Positions 1 through 9,831 are shown, counted from the first letter of the stretch. The stretch is DNA of 64,000 bases from Lachnospiraceae bacterium (GCA_017476665.1 JAFUZJ010000050.1:85540-149539); one strand, 5' to 3'. Notes: generated by a model from the sequence alone, not told the origin. Program-made: numbers and translations.

Positions 1-2
1 TG

Positions 3-1358
3 GAAATCCGGTACAGACTGGGATTCGAGCGGATGATGCGGCGTGCGGTGGAAAATTTTGAGAAAATGGGACTGCAGGCGGTGTGTTACCGGGCGGCAAG
101 CAGTATTTTATATAACCCGTCAATCTTTAAAGTGGGGTATTCCGGCGGCGAAGTCAACAGGCAGTATGATTTTGACCATAAGGACGACCGAGCGCTGTTT
201 TTTGACAAGACCTACAGGAACCGCAAGCTGGAGGTCACGAAGACCGCCTTTGAGAAGCTGAAAGCGGAAGCACTTGGGTATGCGGGGCCCGCGGTGGTGG
301 AGACGTTTGGAGAGCATGGTTTCGAACCGGAGAATAAGATGCAGGCGCTGCACATGAGCGAGGAACAGAATAAGCTCTGGGTGGAGTATCGGACATTGTC
401 CGGGGAGCTGCAGCGGAAATATATTCTGGAGGAAGAGCGGAGCTTTACGATCATTGCGTTCCCGATTCCGGAGATTCAGGATTCTTTCGGGGAAACAGTG
501 CTGAAGGAGTTGGGTGTAAAGGATGCCGCGGAGGCTTACCGGGCGTTTTTTGCGGATGTGATCCGGATCAACACATTAAATTACATGCGTTATAGAAAAA
601 TTCAGCAGACGCTGATCGATGTGCTGGATACGGCGGATCACTGCGAAATTAAGGGGATGAACGGCAACCGCACGGATCTGAGGGTGAACCTGTGGAAATT
701 AAAGGATCCGTCGAAGGAGACGATCTTTGAAAACTGTGTGGCGGATGTGAATATCCCGGTGGGGGAGGTATTCACCTCGCCGGTGCTGCAGGGGACCGAC
801 GGTACACTGCATGTGAGCCGGGTGTACCTGAACGGGTTGGAGTATAAGGATCTGGAAATCCGGTTCAAGGACGGAAAGATCGCGGCGTATGACTGTGCAA
901 ATTTTGCCACGGAGGAAGAAAATCGGAATTTCATCTGGGAAAACGTGCTGTTTCGGCACAGGACGCTGCCAATGGGTGAGTTTGCCATCGGTACGAATAC
1001 AGTGGCCTATGTGGTGGCGAGAAAATATCAGGTGCAGGATAAGATGCCGATCCTGATTGCGGAGAAGACGGGCCCGCATTTCGCGGTGGGGGATACCTGT
1101 TATTCCCATGCGGAGGATGTGAAGGTGTATAATCCGGACGGCAAGGAGATCGTGGCCAGGGAGAACGAGGTGGCGAGACTTCGGGATAAGGCGCCGGAAA
1201 AGGCCTATTTTAACTGTCATACGGACATCACAATCCCCTATGATGAGCTGGGAGAGCTGGCTGCGGTGCGCCCGGACGGAAGCCGGGTGACGATCATCCG
1301 TGAGGGGCGGTTCGTGCTGCCGGGGACGGAGGAATTGAACGAGGCGTTTGCACAATGA
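3..1358 (+). CDS. M29-family aminopeptidase, 5' end cut by window edge
   Basis: The reading frame is open from the first complete codon at the left edge, so the N-terminus lies outside the window; the first visible ATG (33) is probably internal. The visible 451 residues match the metal-dependent M29 (AmpS/PepT-type) aminopeptidases, which remove N-terminal residues from peptides in the cytoplasm. Family metal-ligand segments appear in order: PVGEVF and MGEFAIGTN (glutamates), GPHFAVGDTCYSHAED (His/Tyr), and a late HTDI (His and Asp). The protein is longer than the roughly 410-residue classical enzymes, so it probably belongs to the long clostridial branch with an extra N-terminal region. No clear terminator follows. 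Family assignment is fairly sure; substrate range is unknown. Confidence 0.8.
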   Translation, partial: EIRYRLGFERMMRRAVENFEKMGLQAVCYRAASSILYNPSIFKVGYSGGEVNRQYDFDHKDDRALFFDKTYRNRKLEVTKTAFEKLKAEALGYAGPAVVETFGEHGFEPENKMQALHMSEEQNKLWVEYRTLSGELQRKYILEEERSFTIIAFPIPEIQDSFGETVLKELGVKDAAEAYRAFFADVIRINTLNYMRYRKIQQTLIDVLDTADHCEIKGMNGNRTDLRVNLWKLKDPSKETIFENCVADVNIPVGEVFTSPVLQGTDGTLHVSRVYLNGLEYKDLEIRFKDGKIAAYDCANFATEEENRNFIWENVLFRHRTLPMGEFAIGTNTVAYVVARKYQVQDKMPILIAEKTGPHFAVGDTCYSHAEDVKVYNPDGKEIVARENEVARLRDKAPEKAYFNCHTDITIPYDELGELAAVRPDGSRVTIIREGRFVLPGTEELNEAFAQ

Positions 1359-1415
1359 TCCACCGGGGCATTGCAGGGAAATACGATTTATTTTTTATAT
1401 TTTTTCAGATAGTGC

Positions 1416-1456
1416 TTGCATACCACCACCATTTCTAGTAAACTAGATATGGTGGT
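1416..1456 (+). promoter_or_regulatory. Putative pur operon promoter with overlapping operator palindrome
   Basis: TTGCAT (1416-1421), a 17-bp spacer and TAAACT (1439-1444) form a sigma-A-like promoter. A near-perfect inverted repeat with 15-bp arms (1425-1439 and 1442-1456, one mismatch, 2-bp centre) covers the spacer and the -10. With a 2-bp centre it is a better DNA operator than an RNA hairpin. A second, perfect 12-bp palindrome TCCCTCGAGGGA lies in the leader at 1484-1495. No purine riboswitch core was recognised in this leader. Confidence 0.5.
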
Positions 1457-1547
1457 TTAGTATGTAGTTTTTTACAAGATATATCCCTCGAGGGACATTT
1501 GCGTTCCAAAGAGGGAGGGAAAATAATCATGGGAGGAAGGAAAGATC

Positions 1548-2084
1548 ATGGCGGATACAAATGCAAAAGCATTGGTTGGCATTGTGATGGGCAGTGATTC
1601 CGATATGCCGGTAATGGCCAAGGCGGCGGATATTTTGGAGGAGCTGGGCGTGCCCTATGAGATGACCATCATCAGTGCGCACAGAGAGCCGGATGTGTTT
1701 TTTGAATATGCGAAGACTGCGGAGAAGAAGGGATTCAAGGTGATCATCGCGGGAGCGGGCATGGCGGCACATCTGCCGGGCATGTGTGCGGCGATCTTCC
1801 CAATGCCGGTGATCGGCATTCCAATGCATACGACGTCTCTGGGCGGCAGGGATTCTCTTTATTCCATCGTGCAGATGCCCTCCGGTATTCCGGTGGCGAC
1901 GGTAGCCATTAACGGGGGAGCCAATGCAGGACTCCTGGCAGCCAAGATCCTGGCAACTTCGGATGCTGCGCTTTTGCAGAAGCTGAAGGATTACAGTGCA
2001 AAATTAAAGGATCAGGTTGTGGCGAAGGACGCGAAACTGCAGGAGATCGGTTACAAGGCTTATGTAGAGAGCCAGAAAAAATAG
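1548..2084 (+). CDS. purE: N5-carboxyaminoimidazole ribonucleotide mutase PurE
   Basis: Class I PurE interconverts N5-CAIR and CAIR in de novo purine synthesis in the cytoplasm. The 178-residue length is typical. Visible family motifs are the GSDSDMPV nucleotide-binding loop near the N-terminus, SAHREPD with the catalytic His, and GAGMAAHLPGM. The start is an ATG behind a GGAGGAAGG ribosome binding site. It is the first gene of a tight cluster (15 bp to purM) downstream of the palindrome-covered promoter. Genes for PurC, PurF, PurH and PurB are not next to it, so the pathway is split over several loci. Confidence 0.95.
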   Translation: MADTNAKALVGIVMGSDSDMPVMAKAADILEELGVPYEMTIISAHREPDVFFEYAKTAEKKGFKVIIAGAGMAAHLPGMCAAIFPMPVIGIPMHTTSLGGRDSLYSIVQMPSGIPVATVAINGGANAGLLAAKILATSDAALLQKLKDYSAKLKDQVVAKDAKLQEIGYKAYVESQKK

Positions 2085-2099
2085 GATAGGAGAGAAACG

Positions 2100-3125
2100 A
2101 TGGATTACAAGAAAGCGGGAGTAGATATTGAAGCGGGTTATAAGTCGGTGGAGCTGATGAAGCAGCATGTGAAGGAGACCATGCGCCCTGAGGTGATGGG
2201 TGGCCTGGGCGGATTCTCCGGTGCGTTTTCCATGAGCGGTATCAAGGGGATGGAGGAGCCTGTGCTGTTGTCCGGAACGGATGGCGTAGGCACCAAGATT
2301 AAGCTGGCGTTCCTCATGGACAAGCATGATACGGTGGGTATCGACTGCGTGGCAATGTGCGTGAACGATGTGGCATGCGCAGGCGGCGAACCGTTGTTTT
2401 TCCTCGATTACATTGCATGCGGCAAGAATTATCCCGAGAAGATCGCGACCATTGTAAAAGGCGTGGCTGAAGGTTGTAAGCAGGCAGGCGCGGCGCTGAT
2501 TGGCGGTGAGACAGCGGAGCATCCGGGACTGATGCCGGAGGACGAGTATGATCTGGCAGGATTTGCGGTAGGTGTGGCCGACAAAAAGGATATCATCGAC
2601 GGCTCCACGATCAAGGCGGGGGATACTCTGATCGGTATCGCTTCTTCCGGTGTACATTCCAACGGTTTTTCCCTGGTGAGGAAAGTGTTTGAGATGACGA
2701 AGGAAAGTCTGGACACCTATTATGAGGAGCTGGGTACCACTTTGGGGGAGGCGCTGATCGTGCCCACCAGAATCTATGTGAAAGCATTGAAGTCCGTAAA
2801 AGATGCGGGCGTGAAGGTGAAGGGCTGCAGCCACATCACCGGCGGCGGATTCTATGAGAATATTCCGAGAATGCTGCCGGATGGCATCAGGGCAGTGGTA
2901 AAGAAGGACAGCTATGAGGTGCCTGCAATCTTTAAATTATTGCAGAAGACAGGCGGCATCGAAGATCAGATGATGTACAATACATATAATATGGGACTGG
3001 GTATGGTTCTGGCGGTGGACCCTGCTGATGTGGACAAGACCATGGCGGCAATCAAAGCAGCCGGGGATATGCCTTATGTTGTGGGAAGCTGCGAAGCCGG
3101 CGAGAAGGGTGTGGATTTATGTTAA
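2100..3125 (+). CDS. purM: Phosphoribosylformylglycinamidine cyclo-ligase PurM
   Basis: AIR synthetase; closes the imidazole ring of FGAM using ATP. The 341 residues are full length for the family. The signature [16 protein letters not shown], the central [10 protein letters not shown] segment and [13 protein letters not shown] are all present. It starts 15 bp after purE behind AGGAGAG and its 3' end overlaps purN by 7 bp, which suggests translational coupling. The product passes to the PurE-type step of the same operon after PurK, if that enzyme is present elsewhere. Confidence 0.96.
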   Translation: MDYKKAGVDIEAGYKSVELMKQHVKETMRPEVMGGLGGFSGAFSMSGIKGMEEPVLLSGTDGVGTKIKLAFLMDKHDTVGIDCVAMCVNDVACAGGEPLFFLDYIACGKNYPEKIATIVKGVAEGCKQAGAALIGGETAEHPGLMPEDEYDLAGFAVGVADKKDIIDGSTIKAGDTLIGIASSGVHSNGFSLVRKVFEMTKESLDTYYEELGTTLGEALIVPTRIYVKALKSVKDAGVKVKGCSHITGGGFYENIPRMLPDGIRAVVKKDSYEVPAIFKLLQKTGGIEDQMMYNTYNMGLGMVLAVDPADVDKTMAAIKAAGDMPYVVGSCEAGEKGVDLC

Positions 3126-3742
3126 GAGTATTGGCATTGGTGTCCGGCGGCGGCACGAATCTGCAGGCGATCATTGATGCGGTGGCTGCGGAAAAGATTC
3201 AAAATGCAGAGCTGGTCGGCGTAATCAGTAACAATAAGACTGTAAAAAGTCTGGAACGGGCGAAAAATGCAGGAATTCCTGCATTCAGTGTTTCTCCCAA
3301 GGATTTTGAAAACAGAGAACTTTTTTATGAGGCATTTTTGGATAAAGTCAATGAATGCAGGCCGGATCTGATCGTGCTGGCAGGCTTTCTGGTGGCGATC
3401 CCGCCCAAGATGGTGGCACAGTACTCCGGGCGGATCATCAATATTCATCCTTCCCTGATCCCGTCTTTCTGCGGCGTGGGATATTTCGGACTGAAGGTGC
3501 ACGAGAAGGCGCTGGAGCGCGGCGTGAAGGTGACAGGTGCCACCGTACATTTCGTGACGGAGGGTATGGACGAGGGTCCGATCATTGCGCAGAAAGCAGT
3601 GTATATCGAGGATAATGATACGCCGGAGATTCTGCAGCGGCGTGTAATGGAGCAGGCGGAGTGGATCTTGCTGCCCCAGGCCATCGATGATATTGCCAAT
3701 GACCGGATCGAGATCCGGGACGGAAAGGTAATACGCAAGTAA
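3119..3742 (+). CDS. purN: Phosphoribosylglycinamide formyltransferase PurN
   Basis: Transfers a formyl group from 10-formyl-THF to GAR. The catalytic triad of the family is visible: Asn and His in [11 protein letters not shown] and Asp in MDEGPIIAQ. The N-terminus carries the phosphate-binding [10 protein letters not shown] loop. Its ATG lies inside the end of purM (7-bp overlap). In many clostridia purH separates purN from purD; here purD follows directly after 25 bp. Length (207 aa) is standard. Confidence 0.95.
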   Translation: MLRVLALVSGGGTNLQAIIDAVAAEKIQNAELVGVISNNKTVKSLERAKNAGIPAFSVSPKDFENRELFYEAFLDKVNECRPDLIVLAGFLVAIPPKMVAQYSGRIINIHPSLIPSFCGVGYFGLKVHEKALERGVKVTGATVHFVTEGMDEGPIIAQKAVYIEDNDTPEILQRRVMEQAEWILLPQAIDDIANDRIEIRDGKVIRK

Positions 3743-3767
3743 TTTATTGAGAGAACGAGGTGTGAAC

Positions 3768-5042
3768 ATGAAAGTTTTGATCGTAGGAAGCGGCGGGCGT
3801 GAGCATGCAATCGCTGCATGTGTGGCGAAGAGTGCGAAGGTGGACAAGATCTATTGTGCTCCCGGTAACGCGGGAATCGGGCAGCTGGCGGAGTGTGTGG
3901 CCATCGGCGCCATGGAATTTGATAAGCTGGTTGCTTTTGCAAAGGAAAAAGCAATCGACTTTGTGATCGTGGGCATGGATGATCCGTTGGTAGGCGGTTT
4001 GGTGGATGCCATGGAGGCGGAGGGAATCCGGACCTTCGGTCCCCGCAGGAATGCGGCAATCCTGGAGGGAAGCAAGGCGTTTTCCAAGGATCTGATGAAA
4101 AAATATAATATACCCACCGCGGCTTACGAGACGTTTGACGACGCCGACGCAGCCATCGCCTATCTGAAAGAGAAGGCAGAGTTTCCGATTGTCCTGAAGG
4201 CGGACGGGCTGGCTCTGGGCAAGGGTGTTTTGATCTGCAATACGCTGGAGGAAGCGCTGGACGGTGTTGCCACGATCATGCAGGACAAGAAATTCGGTGA
4301 TGCAGGCAACCGTATGGTCATTGAAGAGTTTATGACCGGGCGCGAAGTGAGCGTATTGTCCTTTGTGGACGGCAAGACGATCCGGATTATGACATCCGCA
4401 CAGGATCACAAGCGCGCGCAGGACGGGGATCAGGGACTGAATACCGGCGGTATGGGCACATTTTCTCCCAGCCCTTTTTATACGAAAGAAGTGGATGAGT
4501 TCTGTCATCAATATATTTATCAGGCTACCGTGGACGCCATGGCTGCGGAGGGCAGACCGTTCAAGGGCGTGATTTTCTTTGGACTGATGCTTACGCCCAA
4601 GGGACCGAGGGTGTTGGAGTATAATGCGAGATTCGGCGATCCTGAGGCACAGGTGGTGCTGCCCCGCATGAAGAATGACATTATCGAGGTGATGGAGGCG
4701 TGCGTGGACGGAACATTGGATAAGATCGACCTGCAGTTTGAGGACAATGCGGCGGTCTGTGTGGTGCTTGCCAGTGCGGGATATCCGGTGTCCTATGAGA
4801 AGGGTTTTGTGATCGAAGGTCTGGAGCGCTTTGAGAAAGAGGAAGGATATTACTGTTTTCATGCGGGCACGAAGCTGACGGAGAAAGGCATTGTCACAAA
4901 CGGCGGACGTGTGTTGGGCGTGACGGCGAAGGGGAAGGATCTGAAAGAAGCCAGAGCCAATGCCTATGCGGCGACGGAGTGGGTTTCCTTTGAGAATAAA
5001 TATATGCGGCATGACATCGGGAAGGCCATTGATGAGGCATGA
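3768..5042 (+). CDS. purD: Phosphoribosylamine-glycine ligase PurD
   Basis: GAR synthetase, an ATP-grasp enzyme joining phosphoribosylamine and glycine. The start at 3768 is preferred over an in-frame TTG at 3747: it has a GAACGAGG ribosome binding site and begins with the conserved MKVLIVGSGGREHA. Further motifs are KADGLALGKGV, GGMGTFSPSPFY and the ATP-grasp metal site ARFGDPEAQV. The length of 424 aa is normal. It is the last gene of the pur cluster; the 79 bp after it hold no convincing terminator. Confidence 0.95.
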   Translation: MKVLIVGSGGREHAIAACVAKSAKVDKIYCAPGNAGIGQLAECVAIGAMEFDKLVAFAKEKAIDFVIVGMDDPLVGGLVDAMEAEGIRTFGPRRNAAILEGSKAFSKDLMKKYNIPTAAYETFDDADAAIAYLKEKAEFPIVLKADGLALGKGVLICNTLEEALDGVATIMQDKKFGDAGNRMVIEEFMTGREVSVLSFVDGKTIRIMTSAQDHKRAQDGDQGLNTGGMGTFSPSPFYTKEVDEFCHQYIYQATVDAMAAEGRPFKGVIFFGLMLTPKGPRVLEYNARFGDPEAQVVLPRMKNDIIEVMEACVDGTLDKIDLQFEDNAAVCVVLASAGYPVSYEKGFVIEGLERFEKEEGYYCFHAGTKLTEKGIVTNGGRVLGVTAKGKDLKEARANAYAATEWVSFENKYMRHDIGKAIDEA

Positions 5043-5121
5043 GGCTGATCTTTCAGTTTCAGATATACAGATCTAAAAGTAAGATAAGATCATAAAAGAA
5101 AGGGTACAGAGGGAAAAAATT

Positions 5122-6756
5122 ATGAAAAAGGCAAACGGGTTGTACAATCGATTGCGTGGAATTCTGGGAGTATTCGCATTGGTTGCTATTTTGACGGCCG
5201 GATTATTTGCGGATGCATTCACGATCATCAGTCTTGCAGACAGCGCCGGAAAAATAACTGCGAACACAGCGAAGGTTCGAAAAGAGGCCAGTACTTCCAG
5301 CGATACACTGGCAAGTGTGAAAAAAGGAGATACCGTTACGATCAAAGGACAGACAAAGGACAGTGACGGATACACCTGGTATCAGGTCGTTTACGACGGC
5401 ACCAAGACAGGCTATATCCGTTCCGATCTGATGGAGATCACGGACGGTAGCACGCCCGGCACCATCGTGGCTTCCACCACCGGTCAGACAACAGGCAATG
5501 CCACAACCACCACTGGTCAGGATGAGACTGTGGTGGATGTAACGGAAGTGCAGCCGGTGAGCGCAAAAGTATCCGGTTCTTCTCCGGTGCGTGTCCGTCA
5601 GAATGCATCTATGACCAGCAGGATCGTGAGTACGGCGCAGGGCGGACTGGCATTGACCGTTACCGGTACTGCCACGGGAGATGACGGGAATCAGTGGTAT
5701 CGCGTTTCGTTCATTGCGAACGGGTCTGAGGTAAGCGGTTTTATCCGTGCGGACTATGTTACGCTGAACGGGGATCTGGTTCCGGCAGGAACCGCGACGG
5801 AAGAGCCGCAGCAGCCGGCGGAGCAGCCCGCAGAGAATCAGGGAACCGGCGTGGATGGCAGCAAGGATTGGGATACCTATTATCAGGACGAAATCTGGCA
5901 CCTGGTAGACAATACCACCGGAAAATCCTATAGCATTAGCCAGATTTTTGAAACAGTAGAGACCAACAATAATACACTGAAGGAGGTGCTTGCCACCAAT
6001 CAGACCCAACAGATCGCCGTAGTGGCTTTGGTGATTCTTGCAGTGATTCTGGTATTGATCATAAGTGTTTTGATTTTCAAGATGAAAGAGATGAAAGACG
6101 CCGCTTATTATGAGAAGGTGGAGCGTGAGACTGTCCGTAAGCGTGCGGCAGACAGACCGGCACAGACCGGCGCAAAGACCGCCGGCGGAAACGGACAGAG
6201 ACCTCAGCAGACGAAGAAGCCTTCCGGATCAAACGGAAACGGTCAACGTCCCGCAGGCGCAGGTGAAAAACGCCCGAACGGCCAGCGTCCGAACGGCCAG
6301 CATCAGAGTGGCCAGCATCAGAGCGGAAAGCGTCCCGCTGGTGCAGGGGAAAGACGCCCGAACGGCCAGCGTCCGAACGGTGCAGACAGCCATGATCACA
6401 GACCGAATAACGCAGCGAAAAAGGTCAGACCTGCGGAGGTGAATCCGGAAGAGAAAGACTTGGAAGTGCAGCAGGATGTCAGGGACACTTTACAGGAGAA
6501 TATCCAGAAGCCTGTTTCCGAGAAGGTTCAGGAGACTGTGAAGGAGACCGTCAGCGAGGAGAAATCCGAAAAGATGTTGGATCCGTCGGAGAGCTTTACT
6601 GAGAATATTGAGGAAGCGGCGAGAGAGATTGCCAGAGAGATGGGAGATCCGGTTCCTCCGCGTACCGAGGAGAAAAAGAAATGGAAATCCAAGAATTTTG
6701 CGGATGATGATGAATTTGAGTTCCAGTTCTTAGACTGGGATGAGGATCAGGAATAA
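5122..6756 (+). CDS. Membrane protein with two extracellular SH3b domains and a repetitive cytoplasmic tail
   Basis: The N-terminus has a signal-anchor-like hydrophobic segment (about residues 10-35). Two SH3b-type domains follow, roughly residues 45-110 (with GDTVTIKGQ, WYQVVYDG, GYIRSDLM) and 145-220 (SPVRVRQNA, WYRVSF, GFIRADYV), separated by a Thr-rich linker. A transmembrane helix lies near residues 293-317, followed by a basic Gly/Pro/Gln/Asn-rich repeat region and an acidic, coiled-coil-prone C-terminus. SH3b domains usually bind peptidoglycan, so a cell-wall-sensing or scaffolding role is an inference. Downstream clpC starts 67 bp later. No enzymatic domain is visible. Confidence 0.7.
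   Translation: MKKANGLYNRLRGILGVFALVAILTAGLFADAFTIISLADSAGKITANTAKVRKEASTSSDTLASVKKGDTVTIKGQTKDSDGYTWYQVVYDGTKTGYIRSDLMEITDGSTPGTIVASTTGQTTGNATTTTGQDETVVDVTEVQPVSAKVSGSSPVRVRQNASMTSRIVSTAQGGLALTVTGTATGDDGNQWYRVSFIANGSEVSGFIRADYVTLNGDLVPAGTATEEPQQPAEQPAENQGTGVDGSKDWDTYYQDEIWHLVDNTTGKSYSISQIFETVETNNNTLKEVLATNQTQQIAVVALVILAVILVLIISVLIFKMKEMKDAAYYEKVERETVRKRAADRPAQTGAKTAGGNGQRPQQTKKPSGSNGNGQRPAGAGEKRPNGQRPNGQHQSGQHQSGKRPAGAGERRPNGQRPNGADSHDHRPNNAAKKVRPAEVNPEEKDLEVQQDVRDTLQENIQKPVSEKVQETVKETVSEEKSEKMLDPSESFTENIEEAAREIAREMGDPVPPRTEEKKKWKSKNFADDDEFEFQFLDWDEDQE
6247..6380 (+). repeat. Tandem and long direct repeats inside the SH3b protein gene
   Basis: A segment of about 50 bp (6247-6296) recurs at 6331-6380 with few changes. 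Between them lie four 15-bp units (6276-6335) encoding NGQRP/NGQHQ-type pentapeptides. All copies keep the reading frame, so copy number could vary without breaking the gene. Confidence 0.85.
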
Positions 6757-6823
6757 AACTGCACAAAAGAGGATAGATTCAGAGAGAAGTATTGGAATTT
6801 AAGGGAGTGTTGGAGGTTTTTCT

Positions 6824-9265
6824 ATGCAGTTGGAATTCACTGACAGAGCCAAGGAAGCGCTGGCGCAGGCATCCAAATGTGCCAGAGCGTTAAAACAGGG
6901 GTATGTTGGTACGGAACACATTCTGGTGGGGCTGTTGACCGCAAAGGGCGGCGTGGCGTATCAGGTGCTGACGGACAATGGTGTGGACGTGGATCAGGTC
7001 AAGGACATGATCCAGGATCTGATCGCTTTTGACAAAGGAGTTGCTCTTAAAGAGCGGGAGGGCTATTCGCCCAGAGCCCGCAAGATCCTGGATGAGGCGC
7101 ATCGCCAGGCGGAGCGCTTCAAGCAGAAGCAGACCGGTACCGAACATCTTCTTCTGGCGCTGATCAAAGAGGGAGAAAATGTAGCGGTCAGACTGCTCAA
7201 TACGTTGAGCGTTAACGTGCAGAAAATTTATGTGGACACGTTGCTGGCAATCGGACAGGACGGAAATCTATACAAGGAAGATCTGGGAAAAAAGAATCAG
7301 GGCAAGGGCAGAACAGCCACGTTGGATCAGTACAGCAGGGATCTGACGGCGCTTGCAAAAGAGGGAAAGCTTGACCCGGTAATCGGAAGAGAGGATGAGA
7401 TCAGGCGGCTGGTCCAGATCCTGAGCAGACGTACCAAGAACAATCCCTGCCTGATCGGCGAACCCGGTGTGGGTAAGACGGCGGTTGTAGAAGGACTGGC
7501 GCTGCGGATTGTGGCGGGAGAGGTTCCCTTTACGGTGCAGAATAAGAGACTGCTCACGCTGGATCTGTCCGGCATGGTGGCAGGCAGCAAATACCGCGGT
7601 GAGTTTGAGGAACGCATCAAAAAGGTGATCAAAGAGGTCATTGAGGACGGAAATATCATCCTGTTTTTGGATGAACTGCACACTATTATCGGTGCAGGCG
7701 GTGCAGAGGGGGCCATCGATGCGTCCAATATTCTGAAGCCATCCCTGGCGAGAGGCGAGATCCAGCTGATCGGTGCGACCACCATTGCGGAGTATCGCAA
7801 ATATGTGGAGAAAGATGCAGCCTTAGAGCGCAGGTTTCAGCCGGTCACGGTGGAGGAGCCCACGGAGGAAGAGGCCATCCGCATCTTAAACGGTATTAAA
7901 GCAAAATACGAAGAACACCATAAAGTGCGCATCACCGATGAGGCAGTGGAAGCGGCGGTGCGGTTTTCCAACCGCTATATCAATGACCGCAATCTGCCGG
8001 ATAAAGCTATCGACCTGATCGATGAGGCTGCGGCCAGCGCCCGGCTGAAATCCATGGATCTGCCGGAGAAAATGAAAGAGATGCTGGAGCAGATCAAGAA
8101 GATGGATCAGCAGATTGAGCGATCCATTCGTATGGAGATCTACACTCAGGCGGCGGAGATCAAACGCAACCAGGATGAGTTGATCAAAAAATACCAGAGG
8201 CAGATGGACCGCCGTCAGGCAAAAGAGGAGAATATGAGCTACAGCATCGGGGAGAATGACATTGCCGAGGTTGTGGCAATGTGGACCAAGATTCCCGTAC
8301 AGAAGCTGGCGGAGAAAGAGAGTGAGCGGCTGTTAAGACTGGAGAGCATTTTGCATAAGCGCGTGATCGGGCAGGAGGAGGCAGTGAAAGCCGTATCCAA
8401 GGCCATGCGCAGAGGCAGAGTGGGACTGAAAGATCCCAACCGTCCCATCGGTTCTTTCCTGTTCTTAGGTCCCACCGGCGTGGGAAAAACAGAACTTTCC
8501 AAAGCGTTGGCAGAGGCGATGTTCGGCTCCGAGGACGCGATGATCCGGGTGGATATGTCCGAGTATATGGAAGGACATTCGGTCTCCAAGATGATTGGTT
8601 CCCCGCCCGGCTACGTGGGATTTGAGGACGGCGGACAGCTCTCGGAGAAGGTGCGCAGGAATCCCTATTCGGTGGTGCTGTTTGACGAGATAGAGAAAGC
8701 GCACCCCGATGTGTTCAATATCCTGCTGCAGGTGTTGGATGACGGACATATCACCGATTCCAAGGGACGCAAGGTGAACTTCAAGAACACCATTCTCATC
8801 ATGACCTCCAACGCGGGAGCGCAGCGGATCGTGGACCCGAAGAATCTGGGTTTTGCTACGGAAAAGAGCGAGAAGAAGGATTATGAGAAGATGAAATCGG
8901 CGGTGATGGAGGAGGTGAAGCGCAGCTTCAAACCTGAATTTATCAACCGTATCGATGACATCATCGTGTTCCACCAGCTGAACGATGACAACATGAAGGA
9001 TATCGTGAACCTGCTGGCGGCAAATCTGGTGAAGCGCTGCGAGAGCCAGATGGATATTCACATCAGCCTGACGCCGGCCATGAAAGAGCATCTGGTGAAA
9101 AAATACGCGGATCAGAAGATGGGCGCCCGGCCGTTAAAGCGTGCGATCCAGTCTGTGGTGGAGGATGCGTTGGCGGAGGAGATCCTGAAGAAAAATGTGA
9201 AGCCCGGCGACACAGTCAGCGTGGGATTCAAGAACGAAAAGGTGACGTTCACCGTGAAAAAATAG
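6824..9265 (+). CDS. clpC: ClpC-type AAA+ unfoldase, ATPase subunit of the Clp protease
   Basis: The 813-residue protein has the ClpC layout: two Clp_N repeats (residues 1-145), a first AAA+ module with Walker A GEPGVGKT (212-219), a short UVR-like middle domain (about 410-470) as in ClpC rather than the long ClpB arm, and a second AAA+ module with GPTGVGKT (549-556). The tripeptide LGF in PKNLGFATE is the ClpP-docking loop, so it likely works with ClpP. ctsR, mcsA and mcsB, which precede clpC in Bacillus, are absent here, and I found no CtsR-like tandem heptad upstream. The start has GTTGGAGG as ribosome binding site. Confidence 0.95.
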   Translation: MQLEFTDRAKEALAQASKCARALKQGYVGTEHILVGLLTAKGGVAYQVLTDNGVDVDQVKDMIQDLIAFDKGVALKEREGYSPRARKILDEAHRQAERFKQKQTGTEHLLLALIKEGENVAVRLLNTLSVNVQKIYVDTLLAIGQDGNLYKEDLGKKNQGKGRTATLDQYSRDLTALAKEGKLDPVIGREDEIRRLVQILSRRTKNNPCLIGEPGVGKTAVVEGLALRIVAGEVPFTVQNKRLLTLDLSGMVAGSKYRGEFEERIKKVIKEVIEDGNIILFLDELHTIIGAGGAEGAIDASNILKPSLARGEIQLIGATTIAEYRKYVEKDAALERRFQPVTVEEPTEEEAIRILNGIKAKYEEHHKVRITDEAVEAAVRFSNRYINDRNLPDKAIDLIDEAAASARLKSMDLPEKMKEMLEQIKKMDQQIERSIRMEIYTQAAEIKRNQDELIKKYQRQMDRRQAKEENMSYSIGENDIAEVVAMWTKIPVQKLAEKESERLLRLESILHKRVIGQEEAVKAVSKAMRRGRVGLKDPNRPIGSFLFLGPTGVGKTELSKALAEAMFGSEDAMIRVDMSEYMEGHSVSKMIGSPPGYVGFEDGGQLSEKVRRNPYSVVLFDEIEKAHPDVFNILLQVLDDGHITDSKGRKVNFKNTILIMTSNAGAQRIVDPKNLGFATEKSEKKDYEKMKSAVMEEVKRSFKPEFINRIDDIIVFHQLNDDNMKDIVNLLAANLVKRCESQMDIHISLTPAMKEHLVKKYADQKMGARPLKRAIQSVVEDALAEEILKKNVKPGDTVSVGFKNEKVTFTVKK

Positions 9266-9356
9266 TGGAAAAAAGTCATATTTTATATTATACTAAAAGT
9301 AGCTGATAATGGTTTGGCGGATATTCCGTCCAGATGATGACCAGGAGGACAAGAGA

Positions 9357-9770
9357 ATGGCAGTGGTAGAGGAATTGCTCCGCAGTGAGGCGGACGGCGC
9401 AGTCAGCTTCGGTAATCACAAATTGGCAAAGAAAGCCAAAGTTGAGGATTACAAGCACGCAGGAGACCTGTTGAAGGTGAAGACCTACAATGAGATCACA
9501 AAGCTGGAGAAGAACGGCATGTTCCTGTATGAGTCCGTACCCGGCACCAGTGTTTTCAACTTCAAAGAACAGGCGGACAGCGTGGAATTCACTGTGACAG
9601 GTGATGTGGATGCGCAGATTACGGTCGGTCTGAAAGACGATACGGAATATGAAGTATTCGTCGGAGGCAGCAGCATCGGCAAGATGAAGACCGGACTGGG
9701 CGGCAAACTTTCATTGAGCGTGGAACTGGAGAATGCCGGCGAAGTGGCGGTGAAGGTTGTGCAGGCGTAA
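9357..9770 (+). CDS. Conserved hypothetical protein, 137 aa
   Basis: The start at 9357 is chosen because CCAGGAGG precedes it at proper spacing; an in-frame ATG at 9309 lacks a ribosome binding site. The protein is soluble, without signal peptide or membrane segment. The N-terminal half is charged and helical; the C-terminal half (about 70-137) alternates short hydrophobic strands and glycines (FVGGSSIGKMKTGLGGKL), suggesting a small beta-sandwich. No catalytic motif is recognisable. It sits between clpC and radA, and a hairpin after it suggests a transcript end before radA. The family seems to be clostridial; function unknown. Confidence 0.6.
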   Translation: MAVVEELLRSEADGAVSFGNHKLAKKAKVEDYKHAGDLLKVKTYNEITKLEKNGMFLYESVPGTSVFNFKEQADSVEFTVTGDVDAQITVGLKDDTEYEVFVGGSSIGKMKTGLGGKLSLSVELENAGEVAVKVVQA

Positions 9771-9831
9771 GGCGCTGCAGAGATCGTAATAAGATCAAAA
9801 GCGAAACAGAAAGCAGATTGAAATGAAAGGA

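Noticed and set aside
1457-1547. Purine (guanine) riboswitch in the purE leader
   Set aside because: The conserved aptamer loops are not present; only short palindromes are seen.
6757-6823. CtsR operator before clpC
   Set aside because: No tandem GGTCAAA-like heptads in this stretch.
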